Shown piece by piece: positions 1 to 11,301 of a stretch of DNA of 64,000 nucleotides. The DNA lies in NCBI RefSeq assembly GCF_010726765.1, contig NZ_AP022601.1, positions 186,001 to 250,000 of the forward strand, read 5' to 3'. The notes beneath the pieces were generated by a model that saw only the letters and a program-made list of their open reading frames with translations, did not search any database and was not told the origin of the DNA. A program made the translations under genes and the position numbers. The stretch's first letter is position 1; the number at the start of each line of letters is the position of its first letter. This stretch comes from Mycobacterium gallinarum (GTDB taxonomy: Bacteria > Actinomycetota > Actinomycetes > Mycobacteriales > Mycobacteriaceae).

Positions 1-2
1 AA

Positions 3-1550
3 ATCGTGATCGCGGTTCCGGCTGCCCCTGAATCGACTTGCCGCGAGTTTTCAGCGATCGTCGACGACGTCGTCTGTGCAACGATGCCGACGCCATTTCT
101 TGCGGTCGGAGAGTCGTTCTGGGATTTCCGGCAGGTGAGCGACCAAGAGGTGCGTGACTTACTCGCCACTCCGACAATCGGTTTCGCTACCGTTGGTATA
201 CGCATCGAGGAGACCGCCGCGGAAGTGATCGGTCGCGTTGCGATTGACGCGCCCGGCGGCGTTCCGCCGTTTGAAGTGCTCGACGAAGTCATCGGAGACG
301 CCCGGATCGTACTGATCGGCGAAAGCTCGCACGGCACAGACGAGTTCTACCGGGCGCGTGCCGAGATCACCAGATGGCTGATCGAAGAAAAAGGCTTCAG
401 CGGCGTTGCCGCCGAAGCCGACTGGCCCGACGCATATCGGGTCAACCGATACGTACACGGTTTAGGCACAGATCAGTCCGCAGACGAGGCATTGCGAGGC
501 TTCGAGAGGTTTCCCGCGTGGATGTGGCGCAACGTGGTGGTGCGTGATTTTGTCGACTGGCTGTACGACCATAACGAGCGCAATCGGACGGTCGGCGGAC
601 ACCAGGCGGGTTTCTACGGCCTTGACCTCTACAGCCTGCATCGGTCAATGCAAGAAGTGATCGCCTATCTCGACACTGTCGACCCGCAGGCAGCGGCGCG
701 TGCGAGGGCCAGATACGCCTGCTTCGACCACGCATCGGCGGATGACGGTCAGGCGTACGGATTCGCGGCGGCGTTCGGCGCCGGTCTGTCGTGTGAGCGC
801 GAAGCGGTCGAGCAATTGGTTGAGATGAAGCGCGCCGCGTTGGAATACGCGCAGCGTGACGGACTGCTAGCCGAGGATGAGGCGTTCTACGCCCAGCAGA
901 ACGCGCAGACTGTGAGGGACGCAGAGGTCTACTACCGAGCCATGTTCAGCGGCAGAGTCACGTCCTGGAATCTTCGGGATCGGCATATGGCCCATACTCT
1001 GAACGCTCTGGTGGCCCACCTGGACCGCCGTCACGACCAGCAGTCCACCCGAATCGTCGTGTGGGCCCACAATTCGCATGTCGGCGATGCCAGAGCCACC
1101 GAAGCGGGCAGCGACGGGCAGCTCACACTCGGCCAGCTCGTGCGTGAGCGGTATGGACAGGGTTCCCGGTTGATCGGGTTCACAACGTATTCGGGCACGG
1201 TCACTGCCGCCAGTGAGTGGGGTGGCATCGCCGAACGCAAGTATGTCCGGCCTGCCCTCAACGGCAGCGTCGAGGAACTGTTCCATGAGACGGAGCGTTC
1301 CGAATTCTTGGTTTCGTCGTCTATCAGCCGCGCCGCGGCCGATCCTCTGGACGTCGTCCGGCTGGGACGGGCTATCGGCGTCATCTATCTCCCGGCGACT
1401 GAACGACAGAGCCATTACTACCATGTCCGCCCAGGCGAGCAGTTCGACGCGATCATCCACATCGACAGAACGAGAGCACTTGAGCCGCTTGAGGTCACAA
1501 GTCTGTGGACGGCGGGCGAAACGCCGGAGACATATCCCACCGGGTTGTAG
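3..1550 (+). CDS. Phosphoribosyltransferase-erythromycin esterase fusion (Rv2030c-like), 5' end outside window
   Basis: The reading frame is open to the left edge, so the GTG at 6 is probably not the start. The first ~50 codons ([11 protein letters not shown], then [14 protein letters not shown] and [11 protein letters not shown]) look like the C-terminal end of a type I phosphoribosyltransferase domain. The rest (about residues 85-510) is an erythromycin-esterase domain with the signature [14 protein letters not shown], the EADWPD segment and a later histidine-rich [10 protein letters not shown] motif expected to form the active site. This architecture matches M. tuberculosis Rv2030c, a DosR-regulon protein of unknown substrate. 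The next genes (Acg nitroreductase, DosT-like sensor) are also relatives of that locus. The reaction is unknown; a hydrolase or phospho-transfer role on a small molecule is inference. Antibiotic-esterase activity should not be assumed from the name. Confidence 0.85.
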   Translation: MVIAVPAAPESTCREFSAIVDDVVCATMPTPFLAVGESFWDFRQVSDQEVRDLLATPTIGFATVGIRIEETAAEVIGRVAIDAPGGVPPFEVLDEVIGDARIVLIGESSHGTDEFYRARAEITRWLIEEKGFSGVAAEADWPDAYRVNRYVHGLGTDQSADEALRGFERFPAWMWRNVVVRDFVDWLYDHNERNRTVGGHQAGFYGLDLYSLHRSMQEVIAYLDTVDPQAAARARARYACFDHASADDGQAYGFAAAFGAGLSCEREAVEQLVEMKRAALEYAQRDGLLAEDEAFYAQQNAQTVRDAEVYYRAMFSGRVTSWNLRDRHMAHTLNALVAHLDRRHDQQSTRIVVWAHNSHVGDARATEAGSDGQLTLGQLVRERYGQGSRLIGFTTYSGTVTAASEWGGIAERKYVRPALNGSVEELFHETERSEFLVSSSISRAAADPLDVVRLGRAIGVIYLPATERQSHYYHVRPGEQFDAIIHIDRTRALEPLEVTSLWTAGETPETYPTGL

Positions 1551-1641
1551 TGACTTCGGTCGCGTGCGCGCTACTTCGCGAGACATACTCCTCTATGGGA
1601 ACTTTCGCCCATGTGCGAACCCGTGCTCGGTACCTCCGGGT

Positions 1642-2631
1642 TCATTCACGTCGTTCAAGCACATCGGCCAGCGGCCTGCGCGGTGTAGCGGCCAATGCCG
1701 CATCGGCAGGCCGGGAGTATCCGATCCTGATCAGCAGCTGGGGCGTACCCCGTTGACCAGTTAATTCACGGACGATCTCGCGGCTTTGAGCTAGTTCGGT
1801 CATATGGGTGAGGGTGCACGTCGCCAGCCCACTCGCCGTGCACCGGAGCAAAACCGCCGATAGTGCCTCTCCACACCGCAACACGTCCAACCGGGCATCT
1901 TCGTGATGAGTGGACAAAACCACGATTTTGGACCGGTCGACTTCGGCGTGCTCGGTGCGGGGGGAGGCGTAAGGGGTGGGAAAATGACGGCCGGCATCGA
2001 TGAGTCCGGCTGCCTCAGCTGACAGCAGCGCCGATTGCGGCACCCCATCTCCCGATGCGAAAGGTGAGGTCCACCAATTGAGTTCTGCTTCATAGGAGGG
2101 GTCGTTTGCCCGGAGCGCCGCCGTGAGTCGAGAAACCGTCGCTAAGGTCGGTCGCGCATTGTCGAGCACGGTGTCGAACATCACGTGGTGGCGGAGGACG
2201 GTCTGGCGAAGCAGCACTTCGAATCTCGCCCAATCAGCAGGAGCCTCGTAGGGTCGCCGATCCGTGAAGCGCCGGCCGATGGCCAGCGCATCGGCTCGAC
2301 TGTCTGCGGCCATTCCGGGCGGCGCCGAATCGAAGGTGATCGCCGCCACGTGAAGAGGATCATCAGGATCGGGGAAGCGCTGCACGGCAGCTTCCCATCC
2401 GAAGGCGGCCATCGCGACGGTCAGATGATCGAGTGCGGCGCCACAGCTGAGGTAGATCTCGCGACCTTCGGGGTCAGCGGCGTTCATCACCCGTGTGAAG
2501 TCGGCGAAAAGATGGAGTGTCGAAGTTTCGGCAACCCACCGCCATGGCTGACTGTTGTGCAGCGATGGAGCGCGGCAGGCCAACCGGACGGCGTCTTGTA
2601 TCACCGCGAAACTCGGCTTTGCTTGTGTCAT
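1642..2631 (-). CDS. Acg/Rv2032-type nitroreductase-family protein
   Basis: About 329 residues with the Acg-family opening (AVRLACRAPSLHNSQPWRW), where the SLHNSQPW motif marks the FMN-binding nitroreductase fold. The Acg family (Rv2032, Rv3131, Rv3127) is a mycobacterial DosR-regulon group; Acg has been reported to sequester FMN rather than act as an efficient enzyme, so catalysis is uncertain. The start is set at the ATG at 2631, eight bases after AGGAG on the minus strand; a GTG at 2637 is too close to that site. It lies downstream of the two KAS III-like genes, but an 80-base gap with its own DosR-like box suggests a separate promoter. It converges with the esterase fusion. Likely hypoxia/NO induced (inference from the box). 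Confidence 0.88.
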   Translation of the reverse strand: MTQAKPSFAVIQDAVRLACRAPSLHNSQPWRWVAETSTLHLFADFTRVMNAADPEGREIYLSCGAALDHLTVAMAAFGWEAAVQRFPDPDDPLHVAAITFDSAPPGMAADSRADALAIGRRFTDRRPYEAPADWARFEVLLRQTVLRHHVMFDTVLDNARPTLATVSRLTAALRANDPSYEAELNWWTSPFASGDGVPQSALLSAEAAGLIDAGRHFPTPYASPRTEHAEVDRSKIVVLSTHHEDARLDVLRCGEALSAVLLRCTASGLATCTLTHMTELAQSREIVRELTGQRGTPQLLIRIGYSRPADAALAATPRRPLADVLERRE

Positions 2632-2692
2632 CGACACTACTCCTACGATCTAGATGCCCGACAATGACGGGTTTGATTCAAACCGCCTCGCG

Positions 2693-2713
2693 TTGAGGGA
2701 CTTTGGTCTCACC
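2693..2713 (-). promoter_or_regulatory. DosR-box-like palindrome upstream of the Acg-type gene
   Basis: The plus strand reads TTGAGGGACTTTGGTCTCACC. Aligned to the DosR consensus TTSGGGACTWWAGTCCCSAA it has a perfect GGGACT half-site, the TT centre and GGTCTC in place of AGTCCC. It lies about 60-80 bases upstream of the nitroreductase start at 2631, a normal position for DosR. This is a motif match only. Confidence 0.6.
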
Positions 2714-2717
2714 ATAT

Positions 2718-3587
2718 TCACAACCGGTACAGCGTCGCGCCGACGGTCACTCCGGCACCGGCGGCGACGATGAGAATCGAACCAGTCGCCCCAACGGCGG
2801 TCGCCGCCTGGCTGAATGCAGACGCCAATGCGGCTGTGTGCATTCTTTCGTCGTGAGCCATCGTGATTCTTTCCGGTGAAACACCCAGTCGGACCGCGAG
2901 CGCGGCGCGATACTGCGGCCTGGGCGGAGTTGCCACAATTGCGTCGACGTCGTCGATGGTCAGCGACGCATCGCGAAGGCACCGGTCAACGGCTCGTGAT
3001 GCAGCGTCAGCGAATTTCTGCTCAAGTGAGGGTGATTCGTGAAAGCGAAGAACATTTCGGTGATCAACTAGCCCGACTGTGGCGGACAGGGATTCTCCTT
3101 GGTCGAGGAGATTCTGCCAGTAGGTTGGTCCGAACCCGCGGTCGTCGTCCGACCACGTGCACAATAGTGATGCGCCGGCCGCCGCGAACGGAAACTGTTC
3201 GCTCATTCCGTGCCCGGGATCCGCATCGCTTGCCACCACCAACGCGCATCTGATCACGTGTGACTTCAGGAAGCCGTCCGCGATTTGTAAGGCCGTGAGG
3301 AGACCGCAAGATCCGTTTGCGACGTCGAACGAAAATGTGCCGTGGCCGTTTTCATGTGGTTCTTCGGGGTTGGCGCCGACATCCTGCTGGATCAGTGCGG
3401 CCAGCGCCGGCTCGGCCAAATTGCGGTCACGATAGATCCCGGCATTGATCAACAGGTCGATCTCCCGCGCAGTACGTCCGGCATGACGCAGACAATCCTC
3501 GGCCGACTCGACCGCAAGATGAAGGGCGCTGTGACGTGTGCGCCAGCGTCCATGGGTGCAGCCGACGGCGTCAATCACAGTGCCCAT
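2718..3587 (-). CDS. Degenerate KAS III-like (thiolase-fold) protein, second of a pair
   Basis: 289 residues with the FabH/KAS III fold signature. A nucleophilic cysteine is kept (VANGSCGLL, Cys94), but the two other catalytic elements are altered: where active family members have a histidine in an HQ/HQAN-type motif this protein has ATPPRPQYR, and the GNT-type asparagine region reads DERMHTAAL. It is also about 80 residues shorter than its neighbour. It overlaps the upstream KAS III gene (stop 3571, start 3587), so translational coupling is likely. An active/inactive KAS III pair recalls PqsC/PqsB-type heterodimers; I infer that this subunit may be structural or have a restricted transfer role. 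The substrate is unknown. The KAS III assignment is sound and the heterodimer is a hypothesis. Confidence 0.72.
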   Translation of the reverse strand: MGTVIDAVGCTHGRWRTRHSALHLAVESAEDCLRHAGRTAREIDLLINAGIYRDRNLAEPALAALIQQDVGANPEEPHENGHGTFSFDVANGSCGLLTALQIADGFLKSHVIRCALVVASDADPGHGMSEQFPFAAAGASLLCTWSDDDRGFGPTYWQNLLDQGESLSATVGLVDHRNVLRFHESPSLEQKFADAASRAVDRCLRDASLTIDDVDAIVATPPRPQYRAALAVRLGVSPERITMAHDERMHTAALASAFSQAATAVGATGSILIVAAGAGVTVGATLYRL

Positions 3588-4677
3588 AGCGATCCACCAT
3601 TTTCTCGTCCAGCGTCAAGAGGACAATTCCGATCTCCAGACCGGACGCCAGCGCGATCAATGCGACCGTTTCACCGGGCCGGATGTTTCCCGCCTGCAGT
3701 TCTTCGACTAGGGCGACCGTGTGGGTGGTCGATGCGGTATTGCCATACCGGTCGACAGTGATCACCGCATCGTGTCGAGGGCTGTCGCCGAATTCCGCAG
3801 AAACCCGCGCCATACCCTTGCGGATAGCGCGTGCGGACGTCTGGTGGGTGATTACGTGATCGATGTCGTGTATCGAGATGCCCACCGCATCAAGCACTTC
3901 GTGTAATAGGACTGGAGTGTTGGACATCGCGGCCTGGTGGATTCCGCGTGCGTCTGTGAACATTCGCGCAGCAGGTTCACTGCCCTTGGGGTATGCCAGG
4001 CAGAGTCGGCTGTATTGGGCCACGGTGGTGAAGCCCGCAAGCTCGATACCCGCGGATCCAGGGGCGGCCCTCTCGAGTAGCAGCGCGGCGCCCGCGTCAC
4101 CGAGTGTCAGGGAGGCCAGCTCTTTGCTCATGATGGTGCGAATATGTCGCGCCGCATTCTGCCCCAGCTGCGAGATGTACTCTCCGCTGACCACCAACGC
4201 GCGTTGGATCGAGCCCTGTCGAATCCAGTTGTTGGCTACCGTGACTCCGGTCAGCATTCCAGCGCATGCGTTCGACAGATCGAAAGTCATCGCATCGGGT
4301 GCCCCGATCGCGTGTGCGACGCCCGCGCTCATTGTCGGCTCGAGCCACTGCGTCAGGCCATCCTGGAACTTCGTGATGCTGCAGCTGATCACCACGTCGA
4401 TTGATGAGGCGTCGACCTGCGCCTTGTCGAGGCAGTCCAACGCCGCCGCGGTAGCGAGGCTGTAGGAGTCCTCATCCCCCACCGAAACGCGACGTTCTCT
4501 GATTCCGGTCAGCCGTTCCAGGTCGATGTGTGTGCGATGCCGTGTCGTGGCCATCAGCTCATCGGTGCCCAGGTGCGTCGTCGGCAGGTGCCGGCCCGCA
4601 CCGGCCAACCGTGCCCGGAACGGCGCGTCGGGAGCCCCCGCTGAAGGCTCCATGACCAGCCAGTCCGTGTGTTCCAT
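3571..4677 (-). CDS. 3-oxoacyl-(ACP) synthase III family protein, catalytic triad intact
   Basis: 368 residues from the ATG at 4677 (a TTG sits immediately before it). All three KAS III catalytic elements are visible, numbered from that TTG: Cys139 in LSNACAGML, His279 in VITHQTSAR and Asn314 in RYGNTAST. Such enzymes make decarboxylating or non-decarboxylating Claisen condensations, or acyl transfers, between acyl-CoA/ACP substrates. It heads a two-gene operon with the degenerate partner and is divergent from the ion-channel gene across a region with a DosR-like box. No ACP, ketoreductase or OleB/C/D partner is nearby, so the product (beta-keto acid, olefin precursor, ester) cannot be named. 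The setting suggests lipid or secondary-metabolite synthesis under low oxygen, which is inference. Confidence 0.8.
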   Translation of the reverse strand: MEHTDWLVMEPSAGAPDAPFRARLAGAGRHLPTTHLGTDELMATTRHRTHIDLERLTGIRERRVSVGDEDSYSLATAAALDCLDKAQVDASSIDVVISCSITKFQDGLTQWLEPTMSAGVAHAIGAPDAMTFDLSNACAGMLTGVTVANNWIRQGSIQRALVVSGEYISQLGQNAARHIRTIMSKELASLTLGDAGAALLLERAAPGSAGIELAGFTTVAQYSRLCLAYPKGSEPAARMFTDARGIHQAAMSNTPVLLHEVLDAVGISIHDIDHVITHQTSARAIRKGMARVSAEFGDSPRHDAVITVDRYGNTASTTHTVALVEELQAGNIRPGETVALIALASGLEIGIVLLTLDEKMVDRYGHCD

Positions 4678-4733
4678 CAATCGATCATGTGGCGCCAGGC
4701 GACGAGAGAGTAGGGCGTTTTGGGCATCGAGGC

Positions 4734-4753
4734 CGAGGACCTTCGACCCTAAG
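4734..4753. promoter_or_regulatory. DosR-box-like palindrome between divergent KAS III and channel genes
   Basis: CGAGGACCTTCGACCCTAAG matches the central GGAC..TT..CCC arrangement of the DosR palindrome. Over 28 bases, 24 are shared with the element at 5729-5748, so the two are clearly related sites. It lies about 60-75 bases from the KAS III start (minus) and 70-90 bases from the channel start (plus), so it could serve both promoters. Confidence 0.62.
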
Positions 4754-4822
4754 TCATAAGCTGGTGTTTCGATTTCATGAGCTGAGCTTTAGAGGCCTGC
4801 CGGGCTGCCAGCGAGGAGACGC

Positions 4823-5698
4823 GTGACGGACTGGGTAATCGCGATAGTCGGGGCGCTACTCGTGGCAGTGGTGGTTCGCGACGTGTTCCACACACTGTTC
4901 CATCCGATCGGCCACGGCAGCATTGCCCCGCAAGTCATGAAGTTCGTGTGGTGGCTGCTGCGGCTGTTCCCGTCCGATCGTCGGATCGCATCATTGACCG
5001 GGCCTCTGGGGATCGCATTGGTCGTCTTGACCTGGGGAGCGATCGCGATCCTCGGATGGGCGATGCTGTACTTCGCCCAAATGCCAGCGAGCTTCGCCTA
5101 TAGTTCCGAGCTGAATCCCGCTGCCCGCAACGAAGTCTTCGATTCGCTCTATCTATCGCTGGTGACGATCGGCACCCTCGGGTTCGGCGACATTGTGCCC
5201 ACGTCTCCATTTCTTCGCCTGATCGTCCCACTCGAAGCACTGTTCGGATTCATGTTGCTCACGGCCGCCGTGTCCTGGGTTCTCCAGATTTATCCTGCTC
5301 TTCACCGCAGACGCGTTCTGGCGCTTCAACTCTCGACCCTGCGGGATGCACGCCGAGCAAACCCCGACGTGAGCGTCGACGACATTCCTACCGACGTTCT
5401 CGCCGGAATCGCCGGCGCGGTCGTCGAGGCGCGAAACGACTTCACGCAATACGGTGCGACGTATTACTTCCGCGACCTGGAAGCGGACGCTTCGCTGGCG
5501 GTCTCACTCGAATACGCCACCCAACTCGCTACCGAGGCTGCCGCCAGCGAACAGCCGCAGACAAGGCTGGTGGGGAGCCTCATCTCCGCCGCGGTTGCCA
5601 GCCTTGCCGGGCTTCTCGACGAGGAATTTCTGCAACTCGGCGGGGACACCGACGCCGTCATCAAGGCCTACGCGGAAGACCACCGACACAACAGCTGA
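4823..5698 (+). CDS. Two-transmembrane potassium-channel-like membrane protein
   Basis: 291 residues; GTG start at 4823 preceded by GAGGAGA at good spacing. An N-terminal hydrophobic helix (DWVIAIVGALLVAVVV), a second long hydrophobic stretch (ALVVLTWGAIAILGWAML), a pore loop with the selectivity-filter-like TIGTLGFGDIVPTS and a final helix (LFGFMLLTAAVSWVL) give the Ion_trans_2 layout. GFGD replaces the classical GYGD, as in many bacterial channels. The cytoplasmic C-terminal ~130 residues (from HRRRVLALQ) are helical and do not look like an RCK or cyclic-nucleotide domain. It is probably a K+ or cation channel; ion and gating are unknown. The DosR-like box upstream suggests hypoxic induction. 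Confidence 0.8.
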   Translation: MTDWVIAIVGALLVAVVVRDVFHTLFHPIGHGSIAPQVMKFVWWLLRLFPSDRRIASLTGPLGIALVVLTWGAIAILGWAMLYFAQMPASFAYSSELNPAARNEVFDSLYLSLVTIGTLGFGDIVPTSPFLRLIVPLEALFGFMLLTAAVSWVLQIYPALHRRRVLALQLSTLRDARRANPDVSVDDIPTDVLAGIAGAVVEARNDFTQYGATYYFRDLEADASLAVSLEYATQLATEAAASEQPQTRLVGSLISAAVASLAGLLDEEFLQLGGDTDAVIKAYAEDHRHNS

Positions 5699-5728
5699 CC
5701 AGCAGAGCGCGCTTTCGGCATCGATGCT

Positions 5729-5748
5729 CAGGACCTTCGGCCCTAAGC
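5729..5748 (+). promoter_or_regulatory. DosR-box-like palindrome upstream of the SRPBCC-like gene
   Basis: CAGGACCTTCGGCCCTAAGC is a good DosR-type palindrome (GGACC-TT-CGGCCC). It is nearly the same sequence as the site at 4734-4753. It starts about 50 bases before the probable start codon, inside the 70-base gap after the channel gene. Confidence 0.62.
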
Positions 5749-5779
5749 ACGCAGTGGTGCAGTTTTTAGCGTGTGGCGC

Positions 5780-8273
<2,494 letters not shown>

Positions 8274-8306
8274 AAGCGAGTGTCCCGTGCACCAGTCGTA
8301 GACGGC

Positions 8307-9986
8307 TCAGGACCTGTTGCGGCGCTTGAACTCATCCACAGCGGTGGGCAACGTCATGAAGATGCGATCTTCGCCGATTTCGTCCAGAATTCCCGCAGCG
8401 TCCAACGACTCGCGTAAGTCCTGCTTGACCCGAGCCATTGCGAAAACGATTCCACGGCGTGCTAATTCGACGCGCAGCTGCTCCAGGGCGTCGAGCGCCG
8501 TCAGGTCGACCTCCACATTGGATTCGGCGTTGAGCACAAACCATTCGACGGGTTCTGGATTGTCGAAAACGGCAGCCAGTGCGCGTGTCCGGAAATCCTC
8601 CGCGTTGGCGAAGCACAGCGGTGCGTCGTATCGGTACACCACCAGGCCGGGCACGCGGGTAGCGCCTGGGTAATCATCGATATCGTGCATCCCGGCGATG
8701 CCCGGGACGAAGCCGAGGACGCTGTCATGTGCGTGTGCCAGTCGTCGCAGCAATTCCAGAATCGACAGAACAACGGCGACGACAACGCCGTAGAGCACGC
8801 CGAAGGCCAACACGGCGGCCGTAGTGGCCAATGCGAGGACCAGTTCGCTGCGGCGAAATCGCGCCAGGCGACGAAACTCCGCGATGTCGATCAAGTGCAG
8901 TGCGGCAAATACCACCAACGCCCCAAGCGCCGCGGTCGGAAACATCGCGAGCACCCCGCCTGCGAAGACGAGCACGACGATGACACATCCGAGCGTGGTC
9001 AGTGAATAGAGCTGCGTGCGGCTGCCGACGATGTCGCCGACGGCGGTGCGGCTGCCGCTCGAGCTGACCGGAAAACCGTGTGTCACCCCGGCGGCGAGGT
9101 TGCACATCCCGACGGCGCGCAGTTCCGCGTTCGCGTCGATCAGTTCGCTTCTACGGGTGGCGAACGCGCGCGCGGACAACACGTTGTCGGAGAACGCGAC
9201 GATCGCGATGCCGACTGCCGGAACGACCAGTGTTGCCAAGTCGCTCAACGAGACTGGTGGTAGCCCCGGCGTCGGCAGGCCAGATGGAACATCGCCAACG
9301 ACGGCGATCCCGCGCGTATCCAATGACATGGCGCCGACAGATGCCGTGGCCACGAGGACAGCGATCACCGGTCCTGGCGCGCGTGGCAGCCAGTGCGCCA
9401 GAGACAGCAGGAGCAGCAGCACCAAAGCGGCCAGCGCCAGCGTCGGCCAGTGCACCTGTCCGATTCCGGCCGCGAAAGACGCCATCTGGTCCGTGAACTC
9501 GTCTCCCTGCACTGCGACGCCCGTGATCTTGCCCAGTTGGCTGGCAATCATGACGATGGCGATACCCGTCATGTATCCGATGAGTACGGGGCGTGACAGC
9601 AGGTTGGCGAGAAAGCCCAGCCGTGCGATGCCGCCCAAGAGACAGATCGCGCCGACCAGCAACGCCAGGACTGCGGCGAGAGCCGCGTAGCGCGCTGGAT
9701 CGCCGATGACGATGGGAGCGAGAACGACGGCAGTCATCAATGCGGTCGTGGATTCAGGTCCGACCGAGAGTTGCCGCGACGAGCCCAGAAGCGCATAGAG
9801 GGCAAGAGGCGCGAGCGCCGCCCACAGACCGGCCACCGGTGGAAGACCGGCGACAGTCGCGTAGGCCATCACCTGAGGGACCAAATAGGCCGCCACAGTC
9901 AGGCCCGCCAGGACGTCCCCGCGCAGCCAGCCCCGCTGATATCCCCGAAATTGCGCGACGCCGGGTAACCATTTGACCAATGTCAT
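8307..9986 (-). CDS. SulP/SLC26-family anion transporter with STAS domain
   Basis: 559 residues, the length of M. tuberculosis Rv1739c. The N-terminal ~420 residues hold the SulP core with 10-14 hydrophobic segments, starting with the family motif GLTVAAYLVPQVMAYATVAG and containing the SVGPESTTALM stretch. The C-terminal ~130 residues (from about 430) form a cytoplasmic STAS domain (VDLTALDALEQLRVELARRG). The family exchanges or symports sulfate, bicarbonate or related anions; the substrate here is not determined. It converges with the DosT-like gene (33 bases apart) and is divergent from the TetR gene at 10115. No DosR-like box was found in front of it. Confidence 0.9.
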   Translation of the reverse strand: MTLVKWLPGVAQFRGYQRGWLRGDVLAGLTVAAYLVPQVMAYATVAGLPPVAGLWAALAPLALYALLGSSRQLSVGPESTTALMTAVVLAPIVIGDPARYAALAAVLALLVGAICLLGGIARLGFLANLLSRPVLIGYMTGIAIVMIASQLGKITGVAVQGDEFTDQMASFAAGIGQVHWPTLALAALVLLLLLSLAHWLPRAPGPVIAVLVATASVGAMSLDTRGIAVVGDVPSGLPTPGLPPVSLSDLATLVVPAVGIAIVAFSDNVLSARAFATRRSELIDANAELRAVGMCNLAAGVTHGFPVSSSGSRTAVGDIVGSRTQLYSLTTLGCVIVVLVFAGGVLAMFPTAALGALVVFAALHLIDIAEFRRLARFRRSELVLALATTAAVLAFGVLYGVVVAVVLSILELLRRLAHAHDSVLGFVPGIAGMHDIDDYPGATRVPGLVVYRYDAPLCFANAEDFRTRALAAVFDNPEPVEWFVLNAESNVEVDLTALDALEQLRVELARRGIVFAMARVKQDLRESLDAAGILDEIGEDRIFMTLPTAVDEFKRRNRS

Positions 9987-10114
9987 CGTGGCAAGAATTC
10001 TGCATGGCGCAACCTCCGTGGCGGCCGGAACGCGTCATACCGAGGCGGTCCGAATGCCTGGCGTTGGACAGTGCACCAATAGTCGACAGAGTCCGACCGA
10101 TCTATGGTGGGGCC

Positions 10115-10711
10115 ATGACCCGGAGTGCTGCTCACGTTGCAGAGTCCTCGCCGTGGTCACCTCGGGAGGCCGAACTCCTTGCCGTGACGTTGCAGCTCCT
10201 GCAAGAAGAGGGTTATGACGGGTTGACCGTGGACGCCGTCGCCGCCACTGCGCGCGCCAGCAAGGCGACCGTTTACCGGAGGTGGCCCACCAAGGCGGAG
10301 TTGGTGCTGGCTGCGTTCATCGAGGGCGTACGGCAGGTCGCCGTCGCACCCGAGACCGGCAGCTTGCGCGGCGACCTGGTGCAGTTTGGCGAGGTGATCT
10401 GCGATCAGGCCCGGACGCATGCCAGCACGATGCGCGCGGTGCTGGTCGAGGTATCGCGTAATACCGCGCTCAACGACGTCCTGCAGCACCAGTTCCTCGA
10501 CCAACGTAAGGCCCTGTTCAAGAAGATATTGGGGCAGGCCGCCGATCGCGGCGAAATCGATCGGGCCGCCATCACCGAGGACCTCTGGGACGTGTTGCCC
10601 GGCTACCTCATCTTCCGATCCATATTTTCGTTGCGGCCGCCGAGTCGCCGTACGGTGCAATCCCTCGTCGATGAGGTGATGATTCCGAGTCTCACGCGCC
10701 TGAACCGGTAA
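10115..10711 (+). CDS. TetR-family regulator, probable repressor of the mmpS-mmpL operon
   Basis: 198 residues from ATG 10115. The frame stays open upstream to 9980, but that stretch is not TetR-like and overlaps the SulP promoter. The helix-turn-helix is textbook: LTVDAVAATARASKATVYRRWPTK at about residues 40-65, followed by a helical ligand-binding domain of the TetR_C type. It lies just upstream of and codirectional with the MmpS/MmpL pair, and a palindrome within the likely operon promoter (10762-10772) is the obvious operator. The M. tuberculosis mmpS5-mmpL5 pair is controlled by a MarR-type protein instead. The inducing ligand is unknown. Confidence 0.88.
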   Translation: MTRSAAHVAESSPWSPREAELLAVTLQLLQEEGYDGLTVDAVAATARASKATVYRRWPTKAELVLAAFIEGVRQVAVAPETGSLRGDLVQFGEVICDQARTHASTMRAVLVEVSRNTALNDVLQHQFLDQRKALFKKILGQAADRGEIDRAAITEDLWDVLPGYLIFRSIFSLRPPSRRTVQSLVDEVMIPSLTRLNR

Positions 10712-10750
10712 GACCCGCCGTGAACCACGGAGTCGGCGCACCTGTACGGC

Positions 10751-10779
10751 TTGTGATGTCCGGTACCGTACCGTACTGT
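10751..10779 (+). promoter_or_regulatory. Probable housekeeping promoter with TetR operator for mmpS-mmpL
   Basis: TTGTGA (10751-10756), 17-base spacer, TACTGT (10774-10779). Inside the spacer is the palindrome GGTAC-C-GTACC (10762-10772), part of a run of GTACC repeats. A repressor bound there would block RNA polymerase. The TetR gene ends 40 bases upstream. Confidence 0.55.
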
Positions 10780-10869
10780 CAACGAGGTTGATATGTCGCT
10801 GGACTGGGATAGGGTCAGTCGACGCCTCGTGTCGCGGGATCGAAAGGCTGGCGGGTGCAGGGGTTTTCG

Positions 10870-11301
10870 ATGAGTCGCCTTCTTGGTCGCGGCTGGATGT
10901 TCATCGTCGCCATCGTGGTGGTGGCTGTGGCCGGCTACGCCGTATTCCGTCTTCATGGCATCTTCGGCTCAGACCACGACACCGGGACGGCCGAAGCCCT
11001 TTCAGATGAAATCATCCCGTTCAATCCCAAGCACGTCGTCCTCGAGGTTTTCGGGCCGCCGGGCACCGTCGCGACGATCAACTATCTGGACGTCGACGCC
11101 CAGCCCCAGCGCGCCGAAAACGTGACCCTGCCGTGGAGGTACGACATCACGACGACGCAGACGGCAGTGCTTGTCAACGTCATGGCGCAGGGCAACAGCG
11201 ATTCCCTCGGCTGCCGCATCGTCATCGACGACGTGGTCAAGGACGAGAGGCAGGTCAACACGATGAACGCCTACACCTTCTGCCTGGATAAGTCGGGATG
11301 A
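10870..11301 (+). CDS. MmpS-family membrane-anchored accessory protein
   Basis: 143 residues from ATG 10870 (a GTG at 10855 is also in frame). One N-terminal transmembrane helix (WMFIVAIVVVAVAGYAVF, about residues 10-28) is followed by a periplasmic beta-sandwich domain with the MmpS motifs INYLDVDAQPQR, VMAQGNSDSLGCRI and VDERQVNTMNAYTFC-like ending; the two cysteines probably form the family disulfide. MmpS proteins support the partner MmpL in exporting siderophores, lipids or drugs. The stop overlaps the mmpL start by four bases (ATGA), showing translational coupling. It is closest in feel to MmpS4/MmpS5, but paralogue assignment by eye is not safe. Confidence 0.93.
   Translation: MSRLLGRGWMFIVAIVVVAVAGYAVFRLHGIFGSDHDTGTAEALSDEIIPFNPKHVVLEVFGPPGTVATINYLDVDAQPQRAENVTLPWRYDITTTQTAVLVNVMAQGNSDSLGCRIVIDDVVKDERQVNTMNAYTFCLDKSG

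Noticed and set aside
3..1550. Antibiotic (macrolide) resistance gene
   Set aside because: The erythromycin-esterase domain is fused to a phosphoribosyltransferase in a DosR-type setting, as in Rv2030c. Family name alone does not support macrolide hydrolysis.
1596..1611. TGGGAACTTTCGCCCA, which resembles a DosR half-palindrome
   Set aside because: It lies between two converging gene ends, with no start codon to control, and the spacing of half-sites is off by one base.
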